A stretch of 64,000 nucleotides of DNA, taken from Cheiracanthium punctorium. Its lineage: Eukaryota > Arthropoda > Arachnida > Araneae > Cheiracanthiidae. Numbering within the stretch: position 1 is the stretch's first letter; every line of letters starts with the position of its first letter. Below the pieces are notes generated by a model, which made no database searches, was not told the DNA's origin, and saw nothing but the letters and a program-made list of their open reading frames with translations. The translations under genes and the position numbers were made by a program. The stretch spans positions 434,001 to 498,000 of the forward strand of contig JAWZYV010011897.1 of NCBI GenBank assembly GCA_038373885.1, given 5' to 3'. Positions 11,786 to 23,587 of this stretch are shown in pieces.

Positions 11786-11890
11786 TTAATATGTAAAAAA
11801 TACATGTGATGCATATTCTAGAGCTTACGAAATATTGTAACAATAGATTAAAGCTGTTGTGAACTAATAGTATTTTAAATATATGCAAAA
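11435..11890. repeat. minisatellite, about 91-bp unit, four copies
   Basis: Units start AAAAATACATGTGATG at about 11435, 11525, 11617 and 11795 and continue TTCTACAGCTTACGAAATAT and ACAATAGATTAAAGCTG. The copies are nearly identical, implying recent expansion. The fourth is separated by a segment that repeats the right end of the surrounding inverted-repeat element. Confidence 0.9.
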
Positions 11891-11989
11891 TTATGTCGCA
11901 TACTTTTATGTCGCTTTTTTGGGACACATTTTTCGGACAATTTTCAATAAAGGGGGCGAGAGTCAAAATGACATAGTCATATATATAAA

Positions 11990-12896
11990 CTTTATAAAAA
12001 CTATGGACGTGACATGAACTAGAGGCCAACAATGTTTTATTGTTGTAAATATTTGGAAGTGCTTAGTATGTAGATGCGCAGAATTACGTTTGTTTATAAA
12101 CTTAACATAAATATCATAAAGCGTGTGGACTTAAGAGCTAAGATGACAATATTCATGTTATAGTTTTGAAAATGTATAAAAGTGTTAACTATGAACTTGC
12201 GCTGAAGCTAAAATTATACATACAAACATCATATAAGCTATGGACGGACATGAACAAAGACGATTATACTCATGGCATATTATGGTAAATGTTTAAAAAT
12301 ATTAACTACGTAAATATGCAGCGATACTATAGCTTATGAACTACACAAAACGCTTAAAACCCTACCGACTCACATGAAGTATAAAAAAAAATACACATAT
12401 TACATTATTATAAATGCTTGATAGCGTTAAATACGTAAATACTATAAATCTTACAGACTCACATGAGGTAGATGCTAATACTCATCTTATATCATTATTT
12501 ACCACCCGGCTTTGAAGATGGCGGCGGGTATACCTTGACATGAAGACTCTCTGTTTGGTGTCACAGATATTACGCTTATGCGATGACAAAATCCTTTCTG
12601 TCTCTTTTTTTTTTTTTTTTTTTTTTTTATCTGACTTGCACTTTGATACCTGCTGATTAAAAAAAGAATATCTACAGCACGTTCGGAAGCGAAAATGAAG
12701 TCCGAAAAAAAGTATCTTTTCGTTCCTCTTTGTCGATGATGTTACTTAATGGAAATCCGTACAAAGGGCTGACACCTAGGTAGAAATTAATAGATGTCCG
12801 AAAAACTATTGGAGACAAGACTAGAGCTGCATAGTTCTTAGCATCATAAGCTCAAGTTTCAGGCATTAAAACTTAAATCCAACTAATATATATTAT
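11990..12896. other. no gene seen
   Basis: AT-rich DNA with weakly repetitive phrases (TATAAACTTAACATAAA, ATGGACGTGACATGAAC) that may be old relatives of the 11.4-kb minisatellite. A 26-base poly-T occurs at about 12605. Confidence 0.3.
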
Positions 12897-13112
12897 ATCA
12901 CTGAAAATGGTAGACGGCCGATATGTGAAGGTCCCAGGTTCGGGTCCCATCGCGCGGTCGTCGATCTAACGGTCTGGAGTTTTGGTAGGTTTTCTCCAGA
13001 TGTAACGTGAATACGCGTTAGAATCCCGTAGGAAGTCCCCCTACCAAGGCATCCCTCATCTTAGGCAGATACCCCTCGCGCAGGTTTGCCTTAATCACAA
13101 CCAATCAATCAA
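12897..13112 (+). repeat. tRNA-derived SINE
   Basis: Contains a Pol III B box (GGTTCGGGTCC, about 12939) and the family body GTCGATCTAACGGTCTGGAG, TTTTCTCCAGATGTAACGTG and CCAAGGCATCCCTCATC. The head is shortened, so the A box is weak. Eight relatives lie in the window on both strands. Confidence 0.8.
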
Positions 13113-13544
13113 CCAACTAATATATAAATGTCAATGTTTGTATGTGTGTTTATTACTCTGAAACTGTTTGACGGATTTGGATGAAATTTGGAATAAAGAC
13201 AGTTAAAGTCCTGGATTAACATATAGGCTACTTTTCATCGCGCGAAAAAAAAAAATAAATAAAAACCAATGTTCCTATAATATAAGAAAAACGTGCCTTT
13301 TATGTATTAAAAAAAAAAAAATACAATTGAGTTTTATTTTACAGAGCTGTCGACAGATGGCGCAAGCTTATAGAATACGCAGTTTTTAATAAATAAAATC
13401 ATTTTATCGTCTGCTACAACTGACTTGGATAAAGAATACGCCTGAATAAGTTTTTGAAACTATCATTCAGTTGGAATTGTGCATTTTTCTGCGCAGCTTT
13501 TTCCTATTCTATATCTATTATATTACATCCAATAAAGGGTTGTT

Positions 13545-13690
13545 AGAAATATCAATTTTAATTATGTTTAATCACACTCATGAATAATGATACACATTCC
13601 AACTTAATGGAATAAGGAAGACGCAAGGATTATGATACGCTTTTAATATATAGCACTTTTATGGGTATTTAAAATCTGAAAGTATTTGGG
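13545..13690 (+). repeat. dispersed 160-bp satellite monomer
   Basis: CACTCATGAATAATGATACA, TCCAACTTAATGGAATAAGG and AAGACGCAAGGATTATGATA match 58690-58850 and, in inverse, the units of the 55.3-56.4 kb array. Confidence 0.7.
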
Positions 13691-13829
13691 ATTTTCTTAC
13701 TATTTTTTTTTTCTTCTGTTTTTTGATAACGGCCAATATATACAGAAGCTCTTTCGAATTAATATAGGGCGAAAATAATTTGTACCTTTTTGTAGCTTTT
13801 TATCACTAAACCATCTTATTTTTAAAAAG

Positions 13830-13990
13830 GGGCTGCCCGACACGGTAAGCAAGGTAAGCATCGCATCCGGGCGTCGATTTCGAAGGGGGGTCACTTCGAA
13901 CTCAAAAACTTAGTAGAGCATAAAAGGGGGAGTCTTTTTTACGTTAGCAATGGGCACCAGTTAGTGTAGGGCCGTCCCTGTTTGTAACCA
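13830..13990. mobile_element. probable small hAT-like element
   Basis: Ends GGGGCTGCCCGACAC and, inverted, AGGGCCGTCCCTG are similar imperfect inverted repeats of the kind seen on hAT MITEs. No 8-bp duplication is clear, so the call is tentative. TAGAGCATAAAAGGGGGAGT inside recurs in part at about 52820. Confidence 0.35.
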
Positions 13991-14131
13991 TCTCAATTTT
14001 AAATACCATTCAGAATCTGAGAGATTTCAGTGCCAAGGAAGCCAGTGAAGAACAGGATTCTCTCCGAACAAGATTTATTAAGACGGCGAATCAACTGGTC
14101 GCATGAGACGGCTAAGTATTTCCATGCTTTG

Positions 14132-14533
14132 TTAACCCTTTCCCAATGCTGAAGAAAGGGCAGTCGCGCGAGCACAGCCAGCTGCGTCAAAAAAGGGGTC
14201 TCTAGATCTGTGGCACGAGATGAACGTTTCGATCGTCCGCCATCTTGCTGGTAGTTAAGTCGAGCGATGGCAACGGCTGCCCTTTCTTCAGCATTGGGCC
14301 ATCTATCCAGCTGTTCTCGCATTCTTCCATTTTTCAGCAGATGTCAGTGCTGTTAAAAATAATCGTGACCATTTTTTTACGGGAAATGACGTGCTACAAA
14401 AGTAAAGCATTCTCGTGGAGCTATGTCACCCGCAACTATTTCTATAGAAATCCTATCTATTCTTCGTGACTGGCGACAGTCAAAACGTCAGAGTTTGGTG
14501 TTTCCAGAGCGGGAACACTGCGCGTTAAAGGGC
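14132..14533 (+). mobile_element. TTAA/CCCTTT foldback element, copy A
   Basis: Starts TTAACCCTTTCCCAATGCTG and ends CACTGCGCGTTAAAGGG. The right TTAA has mutated (GGGCTACG). TTAA target and CCCTTT ends are typical of piggyBac-type MITEs. The left palindrome arm is mostly deleted; the right arm (AGATCTGTGGCACG through CAGCATTGGG) is intact. No coding capacity; open frames here are repeat sequence. Confidence 0.8.
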
Positions 14534-14789
14534 TACGGGTAATATTTTGCTATATTCTACACACATTTTATTTAGGTCAAGTAAGCTTTTTTTTTAAATT
14601 AGCCCTTCCTTCCCAAACAATTTTTTTGTATCTGCTATAGGACTGTAGCATATCGAACTTGAGATCCATTTCATAAAAAGCGCACTCACAGCCCTATGTT
14701 TTTTAAAATAAAATTCAACATAACCTATTATTGAAGACCATTCCGTATTCAGTAGTGACGTTTTCCTTTATGTATATTGCGTTCAGGCA

Positions 14790-15006
14790 AACCTACACCA
14801 TAGGTATCTGTCTATGGGGTATGTGGCATGCGCGAAGTACTTTTTAAGGAGTTCTAACGCGTATTCACGTTACATCTCGAGAAAACCACCCACAATTCCG
14901 GACCGTTAGATCAGATCGACATTCGCGCGGTAGTCCAGAACCATAGACCTTCTCTCTTCAGCCATCTACCATCTTCAGTGCCTTATTCACTGGGCCTTGG
15001 TGAGGC
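14790..15006 (-). repeat. tRNA-derived SINE
   Basis: In inverse orientation it carries the family phrases ACGTTACATCTCGAGAAAAC, GGACCGTTAGATC and CAGTGCCTTATTCACTGG, the last being the head with the A-box region. Confidence 0.75.
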
Positions 15007-15297
15007 CCGTATACTTTCCTTCATAGCCCACTGCAAATCAACGCTAGATTCAACCTCATCAACACAAACCAAGAAGTACTTTTACTCTTTGGTGGAAAAT
15101 CTTATCTCTCAGTATCATTAGAAAAGATTATTTTTCCATGGTCAGCGATTTTTACTTTTTTTTTTTTTTTAAATTTACGGTATCTTAAGACTTGGTTTAT
15201 TCTTTTAGATAAGGGGATAATCCAAGGATCTGGAGATGGCCAATGAGTTGCATATTAAAAGGTTTCATAGCAATATTCACCAGACTTCGCGAGTCAA

Positions 15298-15393
15298 CAA
15301 GGACGTATTTAGGGGGGGGGTCCAGGGGGTCCGGACCCCCGCCCCCCCGAAATTTTTGGAACCCCCCAAATTGTTTTCCTGGATACGTGCCTG
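15298..15393. mobile_element. hAT-type MITE, 96 bp
   Basis: Ends CAAGGACGTATTTAGG and CCTGGATACGTGCCTG are imperfect inverted repeats between a perfect 8-bp duplication CGAGTCAA (15290-15297 and 15394-15401). The interior is G- and C-runs. One of the smallest members here. Confidence 0.85.
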
Positions 15394-15401
15394 CGAGTCA
15401 A

Positions 15402-16129
15402 GTATAACCTACATGACTTTCAGAGATGACGCTGAAATTGTATTGGTCAGATGACATAAATAACCCTTATACTTGGCTTGGCGAATACTATTTTCCTTGC
15501 TAACGTTTGAAGTAACTCAATCTAAACTCACGTGTTTAATGTCTGGTGAACACAGCCAGTAGGCTGGTGGTCATTTTATAAAATGTGTCAAGCAACAGCC
15601 GCTGTGATATGCAATAAGTACTTCTTTCTTCTTATAAGATCTCACAAAATGACGGTCGTGAAATAACAGATTAAACATGCGAGAACGCGATGTCTAATGC
15701 TCCTGATAGATCTGCCACGTGTATAAGTCTGGCGGTATTACAGCGAGAGCATTCAAAAAACCCAGGCCGGGAAGCAACGATGTGTCCAGAAGGGGAATCG
15801 CTGCCGTCATAGCTTTGATTCCATGGGAGAGAGTAGGTTAACTGTTCTTTAAGCTGGAGTGTAAGTGCCAGTAAGATCGTGTTGGAAATCGTTTCATAAT
15901 GCATTTGTTCGGTAATAATCCCAATTTTTATAACATAAAATATAGTCACATGAAAAAGGTTAGTGCAGGAAAAAAAGGCCTTCTAATTTTGTTTCCCTCC
16001 TGCTCATTTTTAAGGCTATCCTTGATTGTTAAAACCACATTATTTCTTTAAGGTGTTTATTGTAATTATTGTTATTATTTATTTATTTATTTGAAATTAT
16101 TAACGGTACATTTCGAAATAATAATATGA
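15402..16129. other. no gene supported
   Basis: A 92-codon open frame on the - strand (15671-15949) contains CSRCNTARLIHVADLSGAL and has fair codon texture, but shows no splice sites, homology or start context that I can trust. Confidence 0.3.
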
Positions 16130-16440
16130 TTTCGGTATATATATACAAATAAACTAATTATGTCAAACCCTTCAGAATTTTTAGAGTACCGCTTTATGAG
16201 CTGCACTGTACACAGTAATAAATGATAAATTTGTATCAGGTACGAAACTTCCAGAAAAAAATTCTTCACTCCACGAAACTTTTTGCTGTGCAACTCCGCT
16301 TTGAAGAATTTTTCTAGAAAGTTTCATAAAGGACACTGTTGTTTCATTTATTACGCAATGTAATGCAGCTTATGAAGGATCATCCTGAATTTTTTAGAGT
16401 CCTTTGAGCCATTAGTTTATTTTCCCTTGTGTATAAAGTC
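16130..16440. repeat. long imperfect foldback (MITE-like)
   Basis: Arms of about 140 bp pair around 16285: AAATAAACTAAT at 16147 with ATTAGTTTATTT at 16411, TAATAAATGATAAA with TTTCATTTATTA, and AGAAAAAAATTCTTC with GAAGAATTTTTCT. No clear duplication. Tc1/mariner-type MITE is the likeliest class. Confidence 0.65.
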
Positions 16441-16677
16441 CGTGAGGGAGATTTCGTTTCCTCGAACAACACCCTTAATAGATTCATGCTTAACGTGAGA
16501 AGTTCATATAATTTACTACTGTTGTTCAAAAACTGATGATTTTGGCAGATCTTCATTGCATTTTACTCTAAATCCTTAAAACTTTATTAACACAATAGGT
16601 AAAACACATAAAAAATACACTAATCTCGGAATGTTCTAATATATTCCAACTGTAGAAATCGGATCCTTCCTATAGAC

Positions 16678-17677
16678 CAGTGGTTCCCAACTAATGGTCC
16701 TCTCGGACCACTGGTGGTCCACGAACAAGTTTTAAGAGGTCCGTGAAGCGAGAGCGAGCGTTTATTATAAAAATAATTGTGATTTTGCCATTTCATGAGG
16801 TAAAGAAAGAAAAGGCGTAACTGTTTACGGATGTTTTTAGCGAATTAAAAAGAAAACTGTTTCATAATTCTTGCAAATAGTGAAAATACGGGCAGTCACA
16901 GTTCAATACCGTAGCATCTCATTCACGCTTTTGTCTTCGGCTGCAAGTATATGCAAACAGGGTTAATTAAGTATTATCAGCACTGAATGAGTGGAAATAG
17001 CATTCTCTGCCGCTTTTTTGAATTTTTTATTTTATCATATCATTACATTTTGTGCAAAAAGTTCTGTATTACCAGGCCCGGACTGGGAGGGTAGGGGCCC
17101 GCCCACCCTCTCAAGAGAAGGGGGGCCCGGGTTATTGTGCAACCGATAAATAATACGATGTGTTAACTTTCGGGGTATGGGGGGAGGTATGGTGTTATTA
17201 TTAATTAACTATGATTGATAATTAATGCATTCATAAAATATTGATCTATTCATTAATATGCGTCATTCATATTAATTAATCCCTTGTTAATTCGGGAACC
17301 CTCACTCAAAAAATTTTGAGAACTACATTTAAAATGAAGTGTTTTGAAGCCTTCTGGGGCGCAATTGCAGCTGCAAAAAATTTTTTATCTGTCAAACTTC
17401 ATTCAAGTGCTATCAGTATAGCACTTTTTTTTTATTTTCTTACTTTTTTTCTGTTTGGGGGCCCGCCCTCAGCAGGGAGGGCCCGCCGAGCGCGGGGGCC
17501 CACCCGTCTGCAGACAGTCGGACACGCTGGCCAATCCGGACCTGTGTATTATTATGATAGCTTTTTTAAAAGATTTTATTACCACCCACCTCCCCCGGAA
17601 AAAAAATTCTTTTTAAGTGCTCCGTGGGATAATTGGAAGTGGAAAAGTGGCCCGCGAGTTTAAGTCCGGAACCCCTG
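16678..17677. mobile_element. hAT-type element, 1000 bp, host of a nested hAT
   Basis: Ends CAGTGGTTCCC and, inverted, CAGGGGTTCCG lie between a perfect 8-bp duplication CTATAGAC (16670-16677 and 17678-17685). These are classical hAT termini. A second hAT (17073-17544) sits inside. No transposase frame is readable. Confidence 0.9.
17073..17544. mobile_element. nested hAT-type element, 472 bp
   Basis: Ends CAGGCCCGGACTGG and CCAATCCGGACCTG are inverted repeats flanked by TGTATTAC (17065-17072) and TGTATTAT (17545-17552). The interior is rich in GGGGCCCG blocks. It was inserted into the element at 16678-17677. Confidence 0.85.
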
Positions 17678-17689
17678 CTATAGACAAAG

Positions 17690-18240
17690 ATTCGGTGCGC
17701 GCATCTGATTCTCTTAACGGTAACAGAGAGAGAGAGAGAGGAGGGAAGAAATGACATCATTATCGAAAAGTGTTCTTCCCTAATTATGCAGTAATTTTCT
17801 TCACTTTTCTTATGAGGAAACATGTAAAGTAAATCTTTTTGAGTGTTCAGCTACATCGAGATTATTGATTTCCGGGGAAGTATCAAACACACCCGGAGGG
17901 GAGAGACAAAAAATAAAAAGGAGTGAAGATCAAAGATGTGTTTCGCAGACCGTTTGCAAGAATTCCCGAAAGAAATTGATTTATCCGATGAATGCTTGAT
18001 TGTTTGTGTTTGTGGATACAACGGAGGCGTTACAAATTCAGAACAAGAAAGAAAAATCGCGAGAGATAGATTGACTACGAAACGTTTTCGCAACACCGTC
18101 TTATTTGCAACTATTGCATTTTTTGTTATGAAAACTCTATGGTAGAGATTCACTTTTTGTGCTAGTTGTTGCGTCTTGGTATGGGTCTTTGGAACAATAA
18201 AATTAAAAATAAAGAAACAAAATGGCCATGCATAATTTTG
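17690..18240. other. no gene supported
   Basis: Overlapping short frames exist on both strands (17851-18252 and 17936-18145), but none has a recognisable domain. A GAGAGAGAGAGA tract lies at about 17728. Confidence 0.3.
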
Positions 18241-18248
18241 AGAAAGAT

Positions 18249-18595
18249 CCACAGTGGCCTAGTCGCTAAGCCCCGTTCACCTAAGAACACGGAAAGTGAA
18301 GCAGCACCGGCTTGGCCAGTGCTTGGATGGGTGAAAACCTCTCTCCGCTGGACTGCTGTGGAACCGTATACGCTAAAGGTGCCCGTAAAATCTGCCGTAG
18401 TTCCAATGTCCTCCATGTTCAAGCGATATCTCTGGAGGTGCCAATCCAGGTACTAGGTCTCTAAGCTGGATTTGGTTCAAAATTAGGAGACTATTTATAG
18501 GAGGTAACGTTGGTCTGCCTAATAGGCGCCCCATAATGAGATGATCAAATTCTGCGGCCGTCTTAGCGGTCAAGCCAGACTAGTAGGCCGCTGAC
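18249..18595 (+). repeat. 5S-rRNA-derived SINE (SINE3 type)
   Basis: At 18291-18334 the sequence tracks the internal promoter of a 5S rRNA gene. It has AAGTGAAGCAGC (box A; 5S usually AAGTTAAGCAGC), then GGCCAGTGCTTGG, then GCTTGGATGGGTGA (box C, the exact 5S phrase). What follows is not 5S but a SINE body (TGCCCGTAAAATCTGCCGTA, TCTCTGGAGGTGCCAATCC) shared with 31640-31860, 33060-33325 and 50850-51060. Not a functional 5S gene: the flanks do not fold into 5S helices. Confidence 0.75.
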
Positions 18596-18874
18596 TCGGC
18601 CATTAGGAAGAAAGAAAGAAACTGCAAAATGCGAGGGGCAATTTCTCTGTGAAAAGCCGGACGAGATCCGGCTTTTAAAATTTCCGATCATCTTTCCATC
18701 ATTTGATGGAATTATAATAGCAAAAGCATCAATTATTGGCTCATTTGATTTTTGGAAACTTCCGTAGATAGGGGGCATTTCATTCGTGGCTCACCTTTTC
18801 ACTATCATATCAGCAATGCGTTACAGCAAAGAATTTCGCGATGACAAAGCATAAAAGTGTTCGTGCAATTCCTG

Positions 18875-18965
18875 GCAGTAGCCTTTTGGTCTAGCGACTA
18901 ACATACATATGTGTTTACGAAGTACACCGGGTTCTATTCCGGATGTCGCTGGACAATTAGCAGTT
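18875..18965 (+). repeat. tRNA-like SINE head
   Basis: A box TGGTCTAGCGACTAA (about 18890) and B box GGTTCTATTCC (about 18930) sit at tRNA spacing. The stems do not close into a good cloverleaf, so a tRNA-derived repeat is likelier than a tRNA gene. Confidence 0.45.
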
Positions 18966-18969
18966 CTCT

Positions 18970-20850
18970 GAAAATGTAATCAAGACAAATTTTTGCTATT
19001 AGGAGGTGGCTTCCATAGGCACTGCCAATTTTAACATATTTGCAATTTTATGGTTAGCATTTTACCACTTTATATTTCAAAATACACATGTTCTATATAT
19101 AACTTGAGTTCCACATGTTGGAATATGGCTTTTTGCATCTTATGAAGCCAACTTTTCTAGTACTATATTCAGGTGAAATTTTACACCAAGTTTATAACAG
19201 TGCGTAGTGTCGATGAGACAAGGCAAGGTAGTCTGAGACCGGTGTCAGGTCTCAGTACGAATCCATTTCAAAAGGCAATAATTTTATTTATTTATTTATT
19301 TTTATAATAATCCATCCGAAGCCTATTCTATGAGAGAGATTTTTGTTTATCCCTGTAAAAGAGCATGTACTATTTTTGACGGAGTACATTCTTTTGTTAA
19401 GTTTACAAAGACAAAATTACCAACGATAGATTGATGTTTTGCTTAAAATACATGAACGTCTCTAAAAAACAGCTTAAACAATGTCTGTTCATCGATCTTA
19501 ATTTATTACAATTTTTAGTGTACAAAGTAAAATAACAATAAATGCTACAAACACCGTTTTCAAAAAAGTTTAAAATGAACTACTGTTCCAAACACTCAAA
19601 CAGTTTGTATGCCCATCACCTAACCCATCACAATTTCTACAGCGCAAAAAGAATTTGAAAAAATGCCAACCAGATAAAATAAATTCTCATCATTTATGAA
19701 ACAAATAAGCGTAACATTATGTGTGCGGCACCAGGAGACAGCCAAATTTATCTTTTTTATAATAAAAAATAATAAAATTAAGCTTTTGTAAGCATGCCCC
19801 AGCTGAGTATTTAGACTAGAGCCGAGTAGTGATACTATAGTCACAGATCTGATAGCAAACATGTTTAGCCTGGGTTTAATGGTGGACTAAAGTTCCTAAC
19901 AGAACTAAAAATTTTTAGGCTATCCCCACTGCTCTAATATGTTCTAATATTATGCAAATTAGATACTGTGATGGCACTTACTTTACAGCTGGTATGTTAC
20001 AGTCCAGGTATGTTTTTAAAGTACAAGAGCAGACCGGTGTATCTGTGTAACGAGAAACGGGGAAAATAGGCAATTGACGCATGTATATCAGGTGATTGTT
20101 CTTTTTATACCGTAATTTGCCAGGAATGTCTTACTGCGATTTATAGAGGTGGTGGCAGATTATATAGCTTTTTTATCTTCAATCTTGATTGTGCAGTAAG
20201 TAATGGCAGTAGCTGTACCACTATAAAACTCCAATAGGCCGCCTTGCTGGAATCGGTTTACATCACATAATTTTTGGAAGATATTTTTTTTTTTTTTTTT
20301 CAGAAGCATTTTTCAGATAGAAGCTGACGGATTTTTCCATTTTCTAAAAAAAAAAAAAAAAAAAAGAAAGAAAAAAAAAGAAGTCCATTGTAGCTGAAAA
20401 GTTTTCTTCACCTGAGTTTGTCCGAACCCTGTCTTCTATTAAAATACTATTATCTGAACAACATTTATTTTGTTGGCATACCTTTAAGCATGCTCCCCCG
20501 TCTAAAATTGGTATGTACACGTCTATTAGGCGTAGAACATAGGTGTATCGTGACTGAAAAGTTTATAGGGGGAAATGAAAGATTGGGGGGGGAGGGCACA
20601 TATCGAATTCAAGAACAGAAAAGGGAACTCTCTTTTGACTAGTAAACAAATGCTGAAAATCAAAAGATTGAGAAATGTTGGTGGGCACGTGTCCCCCCCC
20701 CCCCTGACGCTATGTCTATGGCGTGGAGTCTAGGGGGAGGCACGTGATTTACGGTACCATGATTACTGTGTCTATTAATAGATCATACTAGGGCTTTCAT
20801 TATTCGAAATACTAAAGTTGTAAACTATACTATTAATTACCGGACAATTA
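18970..20850. other. no gene supported
   Basis: AT-rich DNA with TTTATTTATTTA and long T and A runs (20281-20300, 20347-20363). No element ends or coding signal were found. Confidence 0.35.
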
Positions 20851-20852
20851 TC

Positions 20853-21072
20853 CACCGGCCCCACCATGGTCGAGTTTATCAGACAATGAACATGATAGAT
20901 GGATGAAGTGTGAAGGTCCAGTGTTCTGGCCTACCGCTCGGCCGTCGATCTGGAGTTTCGGAGGTTTTCTCCAGATGTAACGTCAATATACGTTAGAACC
21001 CTTTAAACAGTAGTCCGCCCAAGGCATCCCGCCTTAAACAGATACCCTTCCGTGCAGGCATGCCAACACAAA
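20853..21072 (+). repeat. tRNA-derived SINE, near full length
   Basis: The head CCCCACCATGGTCGAGTTTA is followed by GACAATGAACATGATAGATG, TTTTCTCCAGATGTAACGTC, TTAGAACCCTTTAAACAG and CCAAGGCATCCCGCC, ending GCAGGCATGCC. The order matches the other copies. Confidence 0.8.
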
Positions 21073-21074
21073 AC

Positions 21075-22117
21075 AGTCATTCGCCGATTATCTACTATAA
21101 AAGACGGAAATTTATCAGAGTATTATACACCGTTACATACTTCTAAAATTTTTATTAACCTTCAAAATTTTAATACCAAATTAAGATTTCATTAATTTAT
21201 AGCATTTTTTAAGAATTTAATATGTTGTTAAATAAAAGCACATAAGTTTTGCAGAAAATTTAGAGTGCTGATTATATTGCTCCCAGATATATTTTTCTTC
21301 GGTAAAATAGTTATTTTAACTTTGTTTTTAATAATATAACTTAAAAAACTATTTACAAGTGGTACAAAGTTTACTGTGAGCATTATACATGCTAACGTAC
21401 TTTGTTTTCCAAAGAAAGTGTTTATTATAACTTTTTGATTCTCTCCTTCTCCCTTGTATAATACATTTCTTAGAGCATATTGGTAGCCTGCCTATGTGAA
21501 AACTCGTGGTGTATGCATCAAAAGTGAAGTCCCCCACCCCCACCCCACCTCCACAGGCCGGTTCAAATGTAACATGTTGCAATTCATATAAAAAACAATT
21601 TTTTTTTTAACAATGAAGGTTTTGTACCTAACCGATTATTTGAAGAAATATATACGTATATGTATTTTTTTTTCTTTTTAATAGAAAGCTAGCTTTACCG
21701 TAATCAAAAGGCTCTAAACCAGGACAGAAGCTGGAGCTAGGCGAAAAAAGAAATGAATCTACTAATAATTATTCACCTATATTACCTATTCCTATAAAGT
21801 AATAACTGCATACTTCCGATCAAATGTGTTTCATCATCGAGAAAACACGCTCCAAAAAAAAAAAAAAAAAAAAGTGTTATTTTAACCAGATAAGTGTATC
21901 TATGTATTGATTTTGGAAGTGATTAAATAATTGGACCCATTTGTTAATGAGGTCACATACAATCAGAGTCATCGTTGAGCCCTACTCTACATTCTACAAA
22001 AAATGTTTTTACAACCAAGTGATAACTCTGCAAAACATTATCAGTATTAACTTTTTGTCGTTCAGCAACAACCAGGGACAAATTACCAAACAGGCCGGGA
22101 AACCGAGACAATCCCGG
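21075..22117. other. no gene supported
   Basis: AT-rich, with homopolymer runs at about 21600 and 21855 and a C-rich patch at 21530-21555. Confidence 0.35.
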
Positions 22118-22546
22118 TTAACCCTTTAACGCGCAGTGTTCCCGCTCTGGGAACACCGAACTCTGACGTTTTGACTGTTGCCAGTCACGAAGAATAGATT
22201 TGATTTCTATAAAAATAGTTGCGGGTGACATTGCTCCACGAGAATTCTGTGCTTTTTAGCACGTCATTTTCCGTAAAAAAATTGTTACGATTATTTTTAA
22301 CAGCACTGACATCTGCTGAAAAAATGGAAGAATGCGAGAACAGCTGGATGGATTGCCCAATGCTGAAAAAACGACAGCCGTTGCTATCGCTCGACTTAAC
22401 TAACAGTAAGATGGCGGACGATCGAAACGTTCACCGCCTGCCACAAATCTAGAGACGCTTTTTTGTCTTGCTGGTAGTTAAGTCGAGCGATGGCGACGGC
22501 TGCCCATTTTTCAGCATCGGTAAAGGGTTGCGCCTCAAAGGGTTAA
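22118..22546 (-). mobile_element. TTAA/CCCTTT foldback element, copy B
   Basis: TTAACCCTTTAACGCGCAG at the left and GCGCCTCAAAGGGTTAA at the right, with TTAA on both sides. Inverse orientation relative to copy A. The palindrome core is largely deleted (only CGCTTTTTTGTC remains between the arms). The subterminal hairpin GTGTTCCC-GCTCT-GGGAACAC is intact. Confidence 0.9.
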
Positions 22547-22549
22547 GAG

Positions 22550-23235
22550 AGCGAGGGGGTCCGGATCGGTCTGTTTCTAAAATTTACCTTGTGTAAAAGC
22601 CCGTGGAGATCTCTGTCCTCTCTTAAGAATTATATAAGATCCGCCACTGCAGTTGCTTCATGGTCTTAGAAGAAACTGTCTGGAGAAAAAATGTGTTTGC
22701 CGTTTTTTAAAGTTTAAATACAATAGTAAATAACGATCGAAAGACTGCACGCATGGCTGTCTTTCTAGACCGAAAGCCAGTTTCAGTCATTCGTGAAATA
22801 AATTTCGAAGGTAAAGGTAGGAAATTATCAAGCACTTTTGCCGGACGGGTAGAAGAAAAAGTGTTCTGTAAATATTCATGAAGAAAAAATAAATAAATAA
22901 GAAGTCACACGGAAGTGTTTAACGTGATTTTAGTAATTGAAAATCTGAATGAAGGTCGATATTTAACATCTTTTTTTTTTTTCGCCTTTTCGCAGCTAAA
23001 GAAGCAGATTAATCGAGATTGCTTACAAAAATAGCAATTTACCAATTTTGCAGATATATTCTAATGTTGTATTACTTTTTTACTTTTTTAAATAATAGCT
23101 TTCACTAAGATTTACAGATTAATACGAATTAATCTCATAATCCATTTTCAATCATAATTATAATCTATATCAGCTACAAACTATTACAGACAGATGTTTA
23201 ATAGTCAGTGTCTGTTACTAAAACTCATTGTTTGT
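22550..23235. other. no gene seen
   Basis: AT-rich spacer between two repeats with no identifiable termini. Confidence 0.3.
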
Positions 23236-23239
23236 TTGT

Positions 23240-23457
23240 TATGGCATGCCAACACGAGGGGTATCTGCTTACAGGGAGGGGTGTGTGTGCCTTGGTCAGA
23301 AGACTTTTTTAGGGGTTCTAGGCTTATTCCACGTTACACCTGAAGGAAACCGACCTAAAGACCGTTAGATCGACAGCCGCGCGGTGGGCGACTGAACGCG
23401 GGACCTCTATAATCTTCAGCCGTCTATCATGTGCTTATCCACTGGACCATGGCAGGG
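23240..23457 (-). repeat. tRNA-derived SINE, full length
   Basis: Read on the - strand it begins CCCTGCCATGGTCCAGTGG; TGGTCCAGTGGATAAGC is a textbook tRNA A box. Then come the B-box region GGTCCCGCGTTCAGTCG, the family phrase GTCGATCTAACGGTC, and the tail ending GTTGGCATGCCATAAC. Best copy for defining the family's Pol III promoter. Confidence 0.85.
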
Positions 23458-23587
23458 CCAAAACTTATTGCTTACTTGAGACATGACAGCTGTAAGTAGG
23501 GGCACTTCCTCAGTTAAGATTTCGAAAAACCACTAGGTAAAATTACTTACGTTTCTAGGATATTCACAGATAATTTAACCAATCCTA

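Noticed and set aside
11435..11890. CRISPR-like array
   Set aside because: Units of about 91 bp without distinct spacers in eukaryotic DNA; a minisatellite.
15671..15949. 92-codon - strand frame with CSRCNTARLIHVADLSGAL
   Set aside because: Composition is fair, but no homology, splice sites or start context could be supported.
18291..18340. 5S rRNA gene
   Set aside because: Only the internal promoter region matches; the flanks do not complete the 5S fold.
18166..18573. Overlapping frames on both strands at 18.2-18.6 kb
   Set aside because: They coincide with the 5S-derived SINE and carry no protein signature.
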